Shown: positions 31,337-39,947, numbered from the stretch's first letter. The stretch: DNA of 64,000 nucleotides from Gordonia sp. KTR9 (GCF_000143885.2 NC_018580.1:1-64000); one strand, 5' to 3'. Numbers and translations are program-made. Notes: generated by a model from the letters alone, not told the origin.

Positions 31337-31882
31337 GTGACCGGGGTGGAAGAGACGATGCAGACCGTTGGCGAGAGCTCGAATGAGCCGCTGTCAGTAC
31401 GACAACCGTCGACGACGACAATCAGTTCTGCGATCGAGTTCCGTAGCGGCTGCATCCGTCAATGTCCCCAGGTCTACGACTTCAGCGTCACGGCGGTTGT
31501 CACTACCCCGAGAGTCACTGACGGTGGAGGCGCGAGAACAGATCAGGCAGCGATGCGCGGGCTATTGCAGCAGCTGGCCGCCATCTTGGGTCACCGCATG
31601 CTGTGGTACCCAGAGGATGTAGCGGAGCTGCATCGTCCGGTGCTGTGGCCGGCCGGTGTCGGTGGCCCACGTCTCCCACTGCAGCACTGGCGGATTCGGC
31701 CAACCGCGGGGAACGTGGCGATGTGGATTGCCGGCTGGCTCGGCGATCGACTCGAGGTCTGGGACCCCAATACGGCGCTGGTGGCTGTCGAACTGCGAGA
31801 ATCCCCCAACCTGGCGGCGATCGTCCGCGGTGTCGACATAGAGGACTGCAGGGGCTTTCCGGGGCTCACATACGGACTGTGA
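31337..31882 (+). CDS. QueD/PTPS-like T-fold protein, degenerate
   Basis: 181 residues. The C-terminal part (IRPTAGNVAMWIAGWLGDRL, then a strand LVAVELRESPNLAAIVRG) matches the PTAENLA...VRVWET pattern of 6-pyruvoyl-tetrahydropterin synthase/QueD, and IEFRSGCIRQCPQVYDFSVT aligns with the strand that normally carries the zinc-binding HGHNY. That zinc motif is missing, and only GHRMLWYPEDV remains of the later DH..L region. It may be an inactive or repurposed tunnelling-fold protein. GTG 31337 may be leaderless (TAAAGT seven bases upstream); ATG 31358 is the alternative. Confidence 0.5.
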   Translation: MTGVEETMQTVGESSNEPLSVRQPSTTTISSAIEFRSGCIRQCPQVYDFSVTAVVTTPRVTDGGGARTDQAAMRGLLQQLAAILGHRMLWYPEDVAELHRPVLWPAGVGGPRLPLQHWRIRPTAGNVAMWIAGWLGDRLEVWDPNTALVAVELRESPNLAAIVRGVDIEDCRGFPGLTYGL

Positions 31883-32004
31883 TCTGCCAACCGAGTTTCG
31901 ACTGTTCGCGCTAGACAGAGCCCGTGGACCCTGTTGTTCGTGCGGGAACACACTGCGGGGCCGCGTCGACGCACTCATGTCGCAAACTCGGTGACTCTTG
32001 GATC

Positions 32005-32020
32005 TGACGCCCAGGCGTCA
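32005..32020. promoter_or_regulatory. Palindrome upstream of the topoisomerase
   Basis: TGACGCC-CA-GGCGTCA, seven perfect pairs around two bases, in the 31883-32223 gap. It is a likely operator for the topoisomerase or the divergent-looking leader. The rest of the gap shows an AT-richer stretch near 32130-32150 (TTATTCATCAG) that may hold the promoter and no supported gene. Confidence 0.45.
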
Positions 32021-32223
32021 TGCCAAACACGTCTTCCGTGGACGCGGTGCGTGACAATCCGAGCGCATGGTCCATGCTCTCCGCCTGAGAATCCGGGTCA
32101 GGCCGAGGGCTCCATTCGTCATCACTGTTATGGTGAGTGTTATTCATCAGACAATGCGGCAGCGACACCGTACCGCCATGTACCTGCATGAAGACAGCAT
32201 CCGGCGATGATGGGACAAACACT

Positions 32224-34614
32224 ATGGGGAAAGTAGGAATACTTACTGAGAAGCCCTCGGCGGCCCGCAACTTCGCCGCGGCGCTCGGCGGTATGAGCGG
32301 CTCGTTCGACGGAACCGAGTACGTCATCGTCAACGCTCGCGGTCATCTGCTGGAACTGAAAGATCCGTCGGAGATGGTCCCGGCGTCACTCGCCGAGAAG
32401 TACCGGAGTTGGGACCTGGAGCATCTGCCCTGGGATTCCGGCGACTTCCGCTGGGAACGCGAGATTCGCCGCAAGGTCTCGGGGAAGAAGTTGGTGACCG
32501 ACCCCGACGCCAAGAGTCTGCTCCAGGAGCTCAAGAAGACCCTGTCGAGCTGTGACACGGTGTGCAATGCAGCCGATCTTGACCCCACGGGCGAAGGGTC
32601 GCTTCTGGGCTGGGAGATTGTCGAGTTCCTGGGCCTCGAGGGTAAGAAGCTCGAACGCATGGAGTTTCTGGATGAGACGCCGGCGTCGTTGCAGAAAGCA
32701 TTCAAGGCCCGTCGCTCGGTGACATCGATCGAATCCGAGGGCGACTACCGCAAGGCTGACTTCCGGTCCAAGTGGGACATGCTCTCCATGCAGTTCACCC
32801 GCGTGGCCACGAAGGCATCGGGAGCAAGCACTGTCCTGCGCAACGGTCGACTCAAGTCGGCGATGGTCGTGATCGTCGGCGACGGCCTCGACGCGCACAA
32901 AAACTACGTGAAGAAACCCTTCTATGAGAACCGTTTTCGGGACGAAAACGGTGTCACCTACGCCGACCCCGAGGTCGATCGGTTCGAGAACAAGGCGGAT
33001 GTGCCGGGCGGGCTGGAGTCCTCACCGGTTGTTCATGACGGAGTCAGCCGCAAGAAGACCGCTCCGCCCCGGCTCATGGACCTAGCTGCCTTGTCCTCGC
33101 TCCTGTCCAAGAAAGGGTTTGGAGCGAAGAAGGTGCTGGAGACCTACCAGAAGATGTACGAGGCTCAGGTCGTCTCCTACCCGCGCACCGAGGACAAGTT
33201 CATCTCGATCGAGCAGTTCAACGAGCTGCTACCGCTCGTCGACCAGATTGCCGGGGTCGTCGGAGTCGACCCGGCCGACCTCAGTCATCGCGGACCGCGC
33301 AAGACCCACATCAAGTCAGGCGGCGCACACGGTGCCAACCGGCCGGGGCCCAATGTCCCCGCGAGCCTGGATGCCGTGGCAAAAGAGTACGGCGAACTCG
33401 GCAGAGAGATCTACGAGCTCCTCGCGAAGAACTACCTCACGATGCTCGCCCCGGACTATGAATTTGACCAGCACCGTGGACATGTCGAGAAGTACCCCAG
33501 CTTCGTCGGATCGCTGAACGTTCCCGCAGTGCTTGGCTGGAAGGGTGTGTTCGTCATCGAGGACGACGAGAACGAGGACAGCGACGAGGTCGCGCCGAAG
33601 GCCATCAGTTTGGGACAGGTGGCAGCGCCGTTCGTTCACGAGGGGTTCCCCAAACGGCCACCCCACCCGACGATGGGCTGGCTGATGAAGCAGCTCGAGA
33701 AGCGCAGCGTCGGTACCGGCGCCACGCGTACGAGCACCTACGCCGAGATCACCAACAACAGTGCCGGCAAAGCCCTGATGGTCGAGAAGAAGGGCAAAAT
33801 CACCCTGAGCCCGATCGGGGAACTCAACCACCGGATCCTGCCGGGTACACACATCGGAGACCTCACGATCACCGAGCAGGTGTTCGAACAGATGGCTCAG
33901 ATCGAGGCCGGCACCGGCGCTGCCGAGGACTTCCTGTCAGTTGTGGCCGACCTCGTCCGCGACGATCTCGCAACCATGAAGACCAACGCCGGGAAGTTGC
34001 CCCGCGAACTCACCGAGCGGACGGGCAAGGCCGGCTTGACTCGCGCAGCTGTCGAAGTCATCGATTTGCCGCCGGCACTTCACTTTCGACATGCGGACAA
34101 AGTCGCCACGCGCGCGAAGAGAGTGTTCGGTGGACATCGATTCACCGATTCGGAGGTGGCGAAACTGGTGGCCGGCGAGACCCTCGAGATCACAGCCACG
34201 AGCCCGAAGACCGGGAAGACTTACACCTGCAAGGGAAAGCTCGAATCCGGCGTGATGGACAAGGACGGGACGAAGTACCCGTACGTCAGTTTCAAACCTC
34301 AGTTCGAGGAACGCGCACCCCGAACGGATCTGGTCAGTGGGGTGTGGAAGGGCAAGCAGGTCTCGTTCAAGGCGCGCGGCTGGGGAGCCAACCCGCATTG
34401 GCCCGGCAAAGACTTCACCGACGAAGAGGTCATGAAACTCTTGGCCGGAGAGACAATCGAATTCGATGCCAAAGGAAAAACCGGGCGACCGTACCGGGCG
34501 AAAGGTGAACTGGGCGAGGGGACGTTCCAGGGGAACAAGACCTTCGGGTTTCGCCTCAAGCTCGATGATCGAAATTCGCCCCCGGGGACACGGAAGCGCA
34601 AGGTCGCAAAATAG
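32224..34614 (+). CDS. Type IA DNA topoisomerase
   Basis: 796 residues. The TOPRIM domain opens with VGILTEKPSAARNFA and has the acidic site NAADLDPTGEG (residues 115-125). The catalytic tyrosine is in AQVVSYPRTED (Tyr319), as in topoisomerase III/TraE-type plasmid enzymes. No zinc fingers follow; instead the last 170 residues hold two repeats (GGHRFTDSEVAKLVAGETLE and KDFTDEEVMKLLAGETIEF). Such enzymes resolve or decatenate plasmid DNA during replication and transfer. Start chosen at ATG 32224; the ribosome-binding site (GATGGGA) is weak. Confidence 0.9.
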   Translation: MGKVGILTEKPSAARNFAAALGGMSGSFDGTEYVIVNARGHLLELKDPSEMVPASLAEKYRSWDLEHLPWDSGDFRWEREIRRKVSGKKLVTDPDAKSLLQELKKTLSSCDTVCNAADLDPTGEGSLLGWEIVEFLGLEGKKLERMEFLDETPASLQKAFKARRSVTSIESEGDYRKADFRSKWDMLSMQFTRVATKASGASTVLRNGRLKSAMVVIVGDGLDAHKNYVKKPFYENRFRDENGVTYADPEVDRFENKADVPGGLESSPVVHDGVSRKKTAPPRLMDLAALSSLLSKKGFGAKKVLETYQKMYEAQVVSYPRTEDKFISIEQFNELLPLVDQIAGVVGVDPADLSHRGPRKTHIKSGGAHGANRPGPNVPASLDAVAKEYGELGREIYELLAKNYLTMLAPDYEFDQHRGHVEKYPSFVGSLNVPAVLGWKGVFVIEDDENEDSDEVAPKAISLGQVAAPFVHEGFPKRPPHPTMGWLMKQLEKRSVGTGATRTSTYAEITNNSAGKALMVEKKGKITLSPIGELNHRILPGTHIGDLTITEQVFEQMAQIEAGTGAAEDFLSVVADLVRDDLATMKTNAGKLPRELTERTGKAGLTRAAVEVIDLPPALHFRHADKVATRAKRVFGGHRFTDSEVAKLVAGETLEITATSPKTGKTYTCKGKLESGVMDKDGTKYPYVSFKPQFEERAPRTDLVSGVWKGKQVSFKARGWGANPHWPGKDFTDEEVMKLLAGETIEFDAKGKTGRPYRAKGELGEGTFQGNKTFGFRLKLDDRNSPPGTRKRKVAK

Positions 34615-34621
34615 GCCGTGA

Positions 34622-34652
34622 GACCACCGGACCGAGTTCTGGTCCGGTGGTC
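34622..34652. terminator. Terminator after the topoisomerase
   Basis: GACCACCGGACC (34622-34633) pairs with 34641-34652 around a seven-base loop, eight bases beyond the topoisomerase stop. Confidence 0.8.
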
Positions 34653-34678
34653 GTATTCGTGATTGAATATGGCCAGAA

Positions 34679-34693
34679 GTCGGATCATCCGAC
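34679..34693. promoter_or_regulatory. Operator-like palindrome
   Basis: GTCGGAT-C-ATCCGAC, seven perfect pairs around a single central base, 31 bases before the ATG at 34724. Position and symmetry suggest a repressor site or leader hairpin. Confidence 0.5.
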
Positions 34694-34723
34694 CTCATGT
34701 GACGATGATGAAGGAGTGTCACG

Positions 34724-35269
34724 ATGACCGAAACGAACACCCTCACCGAGCGCGAATACGTCGATCTACCAGAGGATCTGCACTATGCGACCGAGTTCGG
34801 CACCGCGACGCGGTTCAGCCGGAGCTGGGGAGGTCATCGCTTCACCGACGAGGAAGTGGCGGCATTGTCGGAAGGCAAGAGCGTCACCTTCACTCTCACC
34901 CGGAGCGACGGGAGCAGTGAGACGATCGTCGGTCATCTCGAAGGCAAGATGTTCGAGCCGGAAGACGACCCAGACCGCGGGCCCATCGTCTACGTGGGCT
35001 TCACCAAGGAGGCCAACAGCGCGACTCATGCTGAAGGGATCTGGGCGCGGACAGGGACGAAGGTCAGATTCAAGCGTTCGTTCGGCACACACACCTTCAG
35101 CGAAGGTGAGGTGACCGCATTGCTCGCGGACGAGTACGTCGGGTTCACCGCCACCTCGAGGTCTGGCGGCCAGTACGAGGCCACCGGCCGGTTGGAGCCT
35201 CAGTCCTTCGAGGCCGGAGGCGGCAGAGTGGTGAACTTCATCGGGTTCAAGCCTGATTTCGGACATTAG
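34724..35269 (+). CDS. Stand-alone topoisomerase C-terminal repeat protein
   Basis: 181 residues composed of two repeats, GGHRFTDEEVAALSEGKSVT and GTHTFSEGEVTALLADEYVG, each followed by strands and a conserved GFK or GFTK end. They match the repeats in the topoisomerase encoded just upstream (F[ST][DE]xEVxxL). AAGGAG precedes the ATG. The protein has no catalytic part, so it may bind DNA or protein at the site recognised by the enzyme's tail, or have arisen by partial duplication. Confidence 0.75.
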   Translation: MTETNTLTEREYVDLPEDLHYATEFGTATRFSRSWGGHRFTDEEVAALSEGKSVTFTLTRSDGSSETIVGHLEGKMFEPEDDPDRGPIVYVGFTKEANSATHAEGIWARTGTKVRFKRSFGTHTFSEGEVTALLADEYVGFTATSRSGGQYEATGRLEPQSFEAGGGRVVNFIGFKPDFGH

Positions 35270-35289
35270 TATCGTAGGAGTGCAGAGGA

Positions 35290-36180
35290 ATGGTCAAGAG
35301 CGCGTACAAGATTCCGGTCAGCATCGACCGGAGCCGCCTCGATCACAAGATCACGCTGCAGGCGTTTCAGCTCAAGAGCAAACCGATCTCGATCAAGAGC
35401 ATCCTGTACTGGGTGCTGTTCGTGTTCGTGACGGCCTGGATCGTGCTGCAGAGTCCGTTGTCGGCAGCTCCCTGGATCGTGCTGGTTCTCCTGGTCATCT
35501 GGATGTCGATCACCGCCGCGGTTCTGGGAAAACAGACCAAGACCGGGGACATGAAGTTCATGCAGATCCCGGCGCTACTCGACTACATTCCCACGCGTAA
35601 ACGTCGGGTGATGACCCGAACAAGCTCCAAACCGTATGGCTTCCTGTCGATCGTAGGGATCAAGGACGTCGAGGCGAGCGGCATTCTGCGGTATGTCGAC
35701 GGCGAGGTCGGGCAGATGTACTCGGTCGTCGGCAGCGCATCGGCTCTGCTGTTCGAAGGCGACCGCAACGCCATCGTGCGTCGGGTCGACAGCTTCCATC
35801 AGAAGATCGACAGTGGAACGTCCTGGTGCTATCTGACCACCAAGGAATCCCAACGGGTGTTTCAACAGATCGCGGCGGTCGAGCACCAGAACCGATCGTT
35901 GCGACACCGCGATCCCGAGTTGTTGGCGTTGGAACGCGAGAAGCTCGATGTGCTCGTCAACAAGGTCGGTGGCCAGTTCAGTTCGTTGCACCAGTACTTG
36001 CTGGTTCGAGCGTCGAACATGAAGGAGCTCAAGGCTGCTCATCGTGTACTGCGCGCCGAACGAGAGAACTCGTCACTGATGTTCCGCCGGTGCGAGTTGC
36101 TCAACGGGGCGGATGCGTTGGAGGTGCTGCGCTCGGTGTACCGCGCACCGGCAAAGGACAAAGTCGAGGCGATCATGTAG
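35290..36180 (+). CDS. PrgI-like membrane protein with VirB4-N-like domain
   Basis: 296 residues. Two adjacent hydrophobic helices (SILYWVLFVFVTAWIVLQSP and PWIVLVLLVIWMSITAAVLG) match the PrgI/TcpE-type inner-membrane module. The soluble part (YGFLSIVGIKDVEASGILRY, QYLLVRASNMKELKAAHRVL) resembles the N-terminal domain of VirB4/TrbE ATPases, without any P-loop. In Gram-positive type IV secretion systems such fusions form part of the base of the channel. TAGGAG, eleven bases before the ATG, serves as ribosome-binding site. Confidence 0.6.
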   Translation: MVKSAYKIPVSIDRSRLDHKITLQAFQLKSKPISIKSILYWVLFVFVTAWIVLQSPLSAAPWIVLVLLVIWMSITAAVLGKQTKTGDMKFMQIPALLDYIPTRKRRVMTRTSSKPYGFLSIVGIKDVEASGILRYVDGEVGQMYSVVGSASALLFEGDRNAIVRRVDSFHQKIDSGTSWCYLTTKESQRVFQQIAAVEHQNRSLRHRDPELLALEREKLDVLVNKVGGQFSSLHQYLLVRASNMKELKAAHRVLRAERENSSLMFRRCELLNGADALEVLRSVYRAPAKDKVEAIM

Positions 36181-36272
36181 ACCCATGACCTGCACAAACC
36201 GGATAGGACGAGCGATTGTCATCGATTGGGAGCGCGTCGAGGGTGGACGATGGTCACTATAGGATCACCCGC

Positions 36273-36542
36273 ATGGGAAAGCACGCGATCACGATGGGTC
36301 CGGTGGGGCGCATCGTGGCCACCAGGTTGGTGACACAGCGTTGCGACCTGGGGATGACTCAGAGAGAACTCAGCGAGGCCGTGAGTCAGAACGGCCGGCG
36401 GCTGGGGCGACAGGCAATCATCGAGATCGAGACGGGCCGACGTCGAGTCGACGTCGATGACCTGAGTGCGTTGGCCGCGGTTCTGCAGACCACGACGGCG
36501 TACCTGATGGGCGAGCTCGATGACCCGAACAAACGGTACTGA
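36273..36542 (+). CDS. XRE-family transcriptional regulator
   Basis: 89 residues from ATG 36273 with AGGA eight bases upstream. The HTH is CDLGMTQRELSEAVSQNGRR followed by LGRQAIIEIETGRRRVDVDD and LSALAAVLQTTTAYLMGELD, a standard Cro/C1 five-helix domain. A single-domain repressor, likely to control its own promoter and perhaps the neighbouring transfer or helicase genes. Confidence 0.85.
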   Translation: MGKHAITMGPVGRIVATRLVTQRCDLGMTQRELSEAVSQNGRRLGRQAIIEIETGRRRVDVDDLSALAAVLQTTTAYLMGELDDPNKRY

Positions 36543-36552
36543 CCAGTAGGAC

Positions 36553-36804
36553 TCACACGTGGGCGACAGGCAGGCAGTTGTCGTCGAATACATAGCCGGC
36601 CCGAGGCCCGCCGCCACCGATGTACGGAGCGCCCAGTACGCAGGTGACCCCATCGTCGGTGCGCACGACGGGCCGTTCGACGTCACCGGCGGGACGAGTG
36701 AGCAAGACGGCCAGCAGAACTACGAGACCGCAGGCCAGCACGCCATCGACGAACAAAACGATGCGCAACGGTCTACTGGCCACCAGTGAAGTGTACGAGA
36801 CCAC
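36553..36804 (-). CDS. Probable small membrane protein
   Basis: About 83 residues from GTG 36804. One or two hydrophobic helices (PLRIVLFVDGVLACGLVVLL) are followed by a polar tail VTCVLGAPYIGGGGPRAGYV. It is convergent with the XRE gene and divergent from the helicase. No clear ribosome-binding site and the upstream in-frame extension into the helicase gene has no start, so the call rests on composition. Confidence 0.4.
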   Translation of the reverse strand: MVSYTSLVASRPLRIVLFVDGVLACGLVVLLAVLLTRPAGDVERPVVRTDDGVTCVLGAPYIGGGGPRAGYVFDDNCLPVAHV

Positions 36805-36868
36805 ACAACCAGCGACCCCGGTGAACAGCAGTGCAGCTGCCGCAAACCACGCACGAAGGAGTCCGACG

Positions 36869-38809
36869 ATGACCGCCGTACTAGGAGCCCGGCCCAGCCA
36901 ACCCGCACCACCAGCGGTCGCAGTCCTCAGCGCCGAGCAGCAAGCAGTGGTCGACGCGGCCGCGAAAGGGCACGACGTGATCGTCGATGCTGCAATCGGA
37001 TCGGGCAAGACCAGCACAATCCAAGACCTGTGCGCCAGGCTCAGCGCCACCACACGCATCCTCTACCTCACCTACAGCCGGCTGCTCAAAGCAGACGCGC
37101 AGGACCGGGTCGGCGGCGCGCGAGTGCAGAACTACCACGGAGTGGTGTACCCCCACTTGCAGCGACTGGGCATCAGCTGCGGCATCGGCGAATCAGTCCA
37201 GGTCTTCAATGACAACTTCGAAGCGATTCGGCCGGGCTTCGGACAGTACGACCTCCTTGTCGTCGACGAGTACCAGGACATCAACACCGAGTACGCGATC
37301 CTCCTGCGCAACATCAAGAGCACCAACCCCAGAATGCAGATCGTGATGGTCGGGGACATGTCCCAGAAAGTCCGCAGCGACACCACACTCGACGTCCAAG
37401 CGTTCGCTCGGGAGTTCTGCACCGCACCGGTCATGCTGCCGTTCACCCAGAGCTTCCGGATGGGCCCGGAGATGGGGGCGCTGCTCGGCACCGCGTGGAA
37501 CAAGCCGATCGTCGGAGTCAACCCCGATCAGCGAGTCCGAATTCTCGATCACGCTGAGGCGATCGCATTGATCGCCGAGACTGCCCCCGGAGACCTGCTC
37601 TGCCTCGGGAAACAGACCGGAGCCATGGTGCACGCGCTGAATGAGGCCGAGAAACTGGCCCCTGAGCGGTACAACAAGTCAACGGTGTTCGCCTCGATTC
37701 GGGGGGGCGACTCCGCCGTCCGGCCGCAGGACGGAGTTGCGGTCTTCACGACGTTCGACGCCTCCAAGGGCATGGAGCGACCTGTCTGCGTGATTTTCGA
37801 CTACAGCCTCAACAACTGGACTGTGCGGGCCAACTTGCCCAACACCGACCACGAAGTACTGCGCAACGTCTTCCTGGTCGCCGCGAGCCGCGGCAAACAG
37901 GAGGTCGTCTTTGTGCGCAGCGGGGCGATGCGCAGGAATCCGATGCCGACCGATCCCGGCGCCGAGGAGATGATCGGACAGATGCCGGTCAGCAAGTTCA
38001 CCAACCTGCCCAACGCGGTGCGTCCCCAGTACAACCAGCCGTTCATGGCACAGGCGGCATTCTCGTTCAAATACTCCGAGAACATCGCTGCAGCAATGCG
38101 TTTGATCACTCGAGAACGACTCGATGACGGGACCGGAAGCGAGATCGTGATCGATCGGGCTGACGGCTTGATCGACCTGTCGCCGGCCGTCGCGGCCTAT
38201 CAGGAAGCACTCTTCTTCGAGCGCCATGACGCCACCGCGCAAGCAGTCATGATGACGCACACCTCGATCCTGGCCAGGAGTCTGCTGTCGGAGATCACGG
38301 GCGACCCGTGGAAGGACGCTCTGACATTGGCGGCCATTGAGACCCAGCAGATGCGATACCACAACCAAGTCAGCGCGACGATCCCCGCAGAGGTCGCTGC
38401 GGCCCTCACGCAGCGCTTGAGCACCCAGCTACCACGTGACTGTCGGGTGCAGGTGGGCATGGGACTGTCAGGGTTCGCCTACGCCGGCGCGGAGGACTGG
38501 AGCCCGATTACCTTCTCCGGCATCGCCGATGCCATCTACAACCGACAGATCTTCGAGCTGAAGTTCACCAGTGCACTCGACCACGAGATGTTCCTGCAGA
38601 CAGCTCTGTATGTAGCGATGGCACGATACGCAGGGTTCGACGTGCACTCAGGGGTGTTGTGGAATACCCGAACCGGTGAGCGATGGTCCGTGCAGGTCCC
38701 CGACCTCGCTCGATTCATGAACGCAGTGGTGTTGTGCGTGAGCAAACAGAGCTACTCACGGTTCGAGATCGAGACAACGCCTGCGGCAGCGCGGGCTCAG
38801 ATCCGATGA
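36869..38809 (+). CDS. SF1 helicase fused to PD-(D/E)XK nuclease
   Basis: 646 residues. Walker A is DAAIGSGKTST (Lys47), Walker B LLVVDEYQDI, motif III-like MVGDMSQKV, and a motif VI-like VAASRGKQEVVF, identifying a UvrD/PcrA-type superfamily 1 helicase. From about residue 545, FSGIADAIYNRQIFELKFTS and then HEMFLQTALYVAM give the D...ExK...Q-x-x-Y order of RecB/Cas4-type nucleases. AAGGAG precedes the ATG. A helicase-nuclease could process ends or transferred strands or act in defence. Motif VI has lost the usual TRA sequence. Confidence 0.8.
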   Translation: MTAVLGARPSQPAPPAVAVLSAEQQAVVDAAAKGHDVIVDAAIGSGKTSTIQDLCARLSATTRILYLTYSRLLKADAQDRVGGARVQNYHGVVYPHLQRLGISCGIGESVQVFNDNFEAIRPGFGQYDLLVVDEYQDINTEYAILLRNIKSTNPRMQIVMVGDMSQKVRSDTTLDVQAFAREFCTAPVMLPFTQSFRMGPEMGALLGTAWNKPIVGVNPDQRVRILDHAEAIALIAETAPGDLLCLGKQTGAMVHALNEAEKLAPERYNKSTVFASIRGGDSAVRPQDGVAVFTTFDASKGMERPVCVIFDYSLNNWTVRANLPNTDHEVLRNVFLVAASRGKQEVVFVRSGAMRRNPMPTDPGAEEMIGQMPVSKFTNLPNAVRPQYNQPFMAQAAFSFKYSENIAAAMRLITRERLDDGTGSEIVIDRADGLIDLSPAVAAYQEALFFERHDATAQAVMMTHTSILARSLLSEITGDPWKDALTLAAIETQQMRYHNQVSATIPAEVAAALTQRLSTQLPRDCRVQVGMGLSGFAYAGAEDWSPITFSGIADAIYNRQIFELKFTSALDHEMFLQTALYVAMARYAGFDVHSGVLWNTRTGERWSVQVPDLARFMNAVVLCVSKQSYSRFEIETTPAAARAQIR

Positions 38810-39051
38810 TCAACCCCGCTAGCCCGTCGGGCGGTCGAGAGCGTATTGCGCAGCCCCCGATGATCACTCGGAGTCAACGGCAGGGTGATCTGGGCGCCGC
38901 TCTCGGGCCAGCGAAGTATCGGATGCTGCGAACTCGACAGACGCACGAAACACCATCCGTCATCGATAAGCAGCTGCATGGTCTTGCGGACCTGCTTGTC
39001 GCCGACGAGGCGATACGGGTCGAGATTCGTACGCATCTGCCGCTTGACCAT
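38797..39051 (-). CDS. HicA-like protein, 84 residues
   Basis: KTMQLLIDDGWCFVRLSSSQ and HPILRWPESGAQITLPLTPS, then DHRGLRNTLSTARR, follow the HicA layout of helix, strand with a GSH-like site, strand, then a TPSDxRxLRNTL helix. The catalytic histidine is displaced (SSQH), so activity is uncertain. HicA toxins are mRNA interferases paired with HicB; no HicB-like gene is adjacent. Its end overlaps the helicase gene by 13 bases. No ribosome-binding site is visible at ATG 39051. Confidence 0.55.
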   Translation of the reverse strand: MVKRQMRTNLDPYRLVGDKQVRKTMQLLIDDGWCFVRLSSSQHPILRWPESGAQITLPLTPSDHRGLRNTLSTARRASGVDHRI

Positions 39052-39212
39052 GGGCTTGAGGCTACCGGCGAGCAGGATTTGCTAGACATCAGATGTCGTA
39101 AAACGCGACATCCCGAACTCGAAGGGACGGGGTCGAAAGTCATGAATGGGTCGAGAGTGTCCGCGGTGGTAGGGGTGGGCACGCCCACCTCGGGGGCGAA
39201 GCGGGCCCTGCG

Positions 39213-39683
39213 ATGACAGCTCTACGCGAGCTGTGGATCACTCGCAGGAACATGGTGCTCACGCTCGCCGCCGCCGTCCTGGTTGCCGTCGTCGCGATCG
39301 TGATGCTGCTCTGGCTCGTGGGCCGGGGTGCCGAGTCGTCGAACGATGCATCCGATGCAAACACGATGCTTGAAGGTCGCCCGGTCAGCGAAGGGATCAC
39401 CGCGGCCGGCGGCAGCTGCGAAGCGTCTGGCGCGATCGACCGTCGCAACTGCACGCTCGACGGCGTCACGTTCCAACTCTCCGAGGGCACCTGGGTTCGG
39501 CAATCGGGTGAACGGGAGCGCCAATGCATGCAGGGACAGGCCTCGCGACAAACGAAGATACTCACCAACCGAAGTTGGATGGTGTACGCCGACGACGAGG
39601 ACCAACTGATGAAGATCAAGGACCACCTGTCAGACAACGGTGTGGACTCGGAGATCGTCGGCTACTGCGACTGGGACGAGTGA
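39213..39683 (+). CDS. Single-pass membrane protein, 156 residues
   Basis: A short basic start then one strong helix (MVLTLAAAVLVAVVAIVMLL) and an outer domain with four cysteines (GSCEASGAIDRRNCTLDGVT, RQCMQGQASRQ, GYCDWDE). SWMVYADDEDQLMKIKDHLS is a helix-strand unit. Probably an exported anchored protein near the transfer operon. Followed by a terminator. Confidence 0.65.
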   Translation: MTALRELWITRRNMVLTLAAAVLVAVVAIVMLLWLVGRGAESSNDASDANTMLEGRPVSEGITAAGGSCEASGAIDRRNCTLDGVTFQLSEGTWVRQSGERERQCMQGQASRQTKILTNRSWMVYADDEDQLMKIKDHLSDNGVDSEIVGYCDWDE

Positions 39684-39715
39684 CCTCGCAGCGACGTAGG
39701 TGTGCCGGTTGAACA

Positions 39716-39750
39716 AGAGCCTCGATGCAGAACCTCTGCATCGAGGCTCT
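39716..39750. terminator. Terminator before the transfer operon
   Basis: Perfect 15-pair stem AGAGCCTCGATGCAG (39716-39730) with 39736-39750 and a five-base loop; 33 bases past the stop at 39683. Confidence 0.85.
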
Positions 39751-39845
39751 GTGCATGAGCGGGGCTCGGGTGAATTCCGTGCGGTTGGAATCGACGGATG
39801 ATTTCTGCGTAAGAACTCCGGTGGAAAAGTACGGCACAGACATAT

Positions 39846-39869
39846 CTGTACTGTGAACAGGCAGTACAG
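39846..39869. promoter_or_regulatory. Operator-like inverted repeat
   Basis: CTGTACTG (39846-39853) and CAGTACAG (39862-39869), eight perfect pairs with an eight-base spacer, about 80 bases before the transfer operon start. Likely a repressor dimer site. Confidence 0.55.
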
Positions 39870-39910
39870 GGTCTTCTCAAACCGATCCGAGTAATTCCAC
39901 ATGTTAGACT

Positions 39911-39928
39911 TCGACACAAATGTGTCGA
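39911..39928. promoter_or_regulatory. Palindrome overlapping the transfer promoter
   Basis: TCGACACA-AA-TGTGTCGA, eight perfect pairs, directly after TTAGACT, a plausible -10 element, and 20 bases before the ATG. A repressor here would block the start of the transfer operon. Confidence 0.6.
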
Positions 39929-39947
39929 CGAGGGTGGGATTGTGCCG

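Noticed and set aside
34299..34746. Minus-strand ORFs opposite the topoisomerase end
   Set aside because: Shadows crossing a strong terminator and the next gene's leader.
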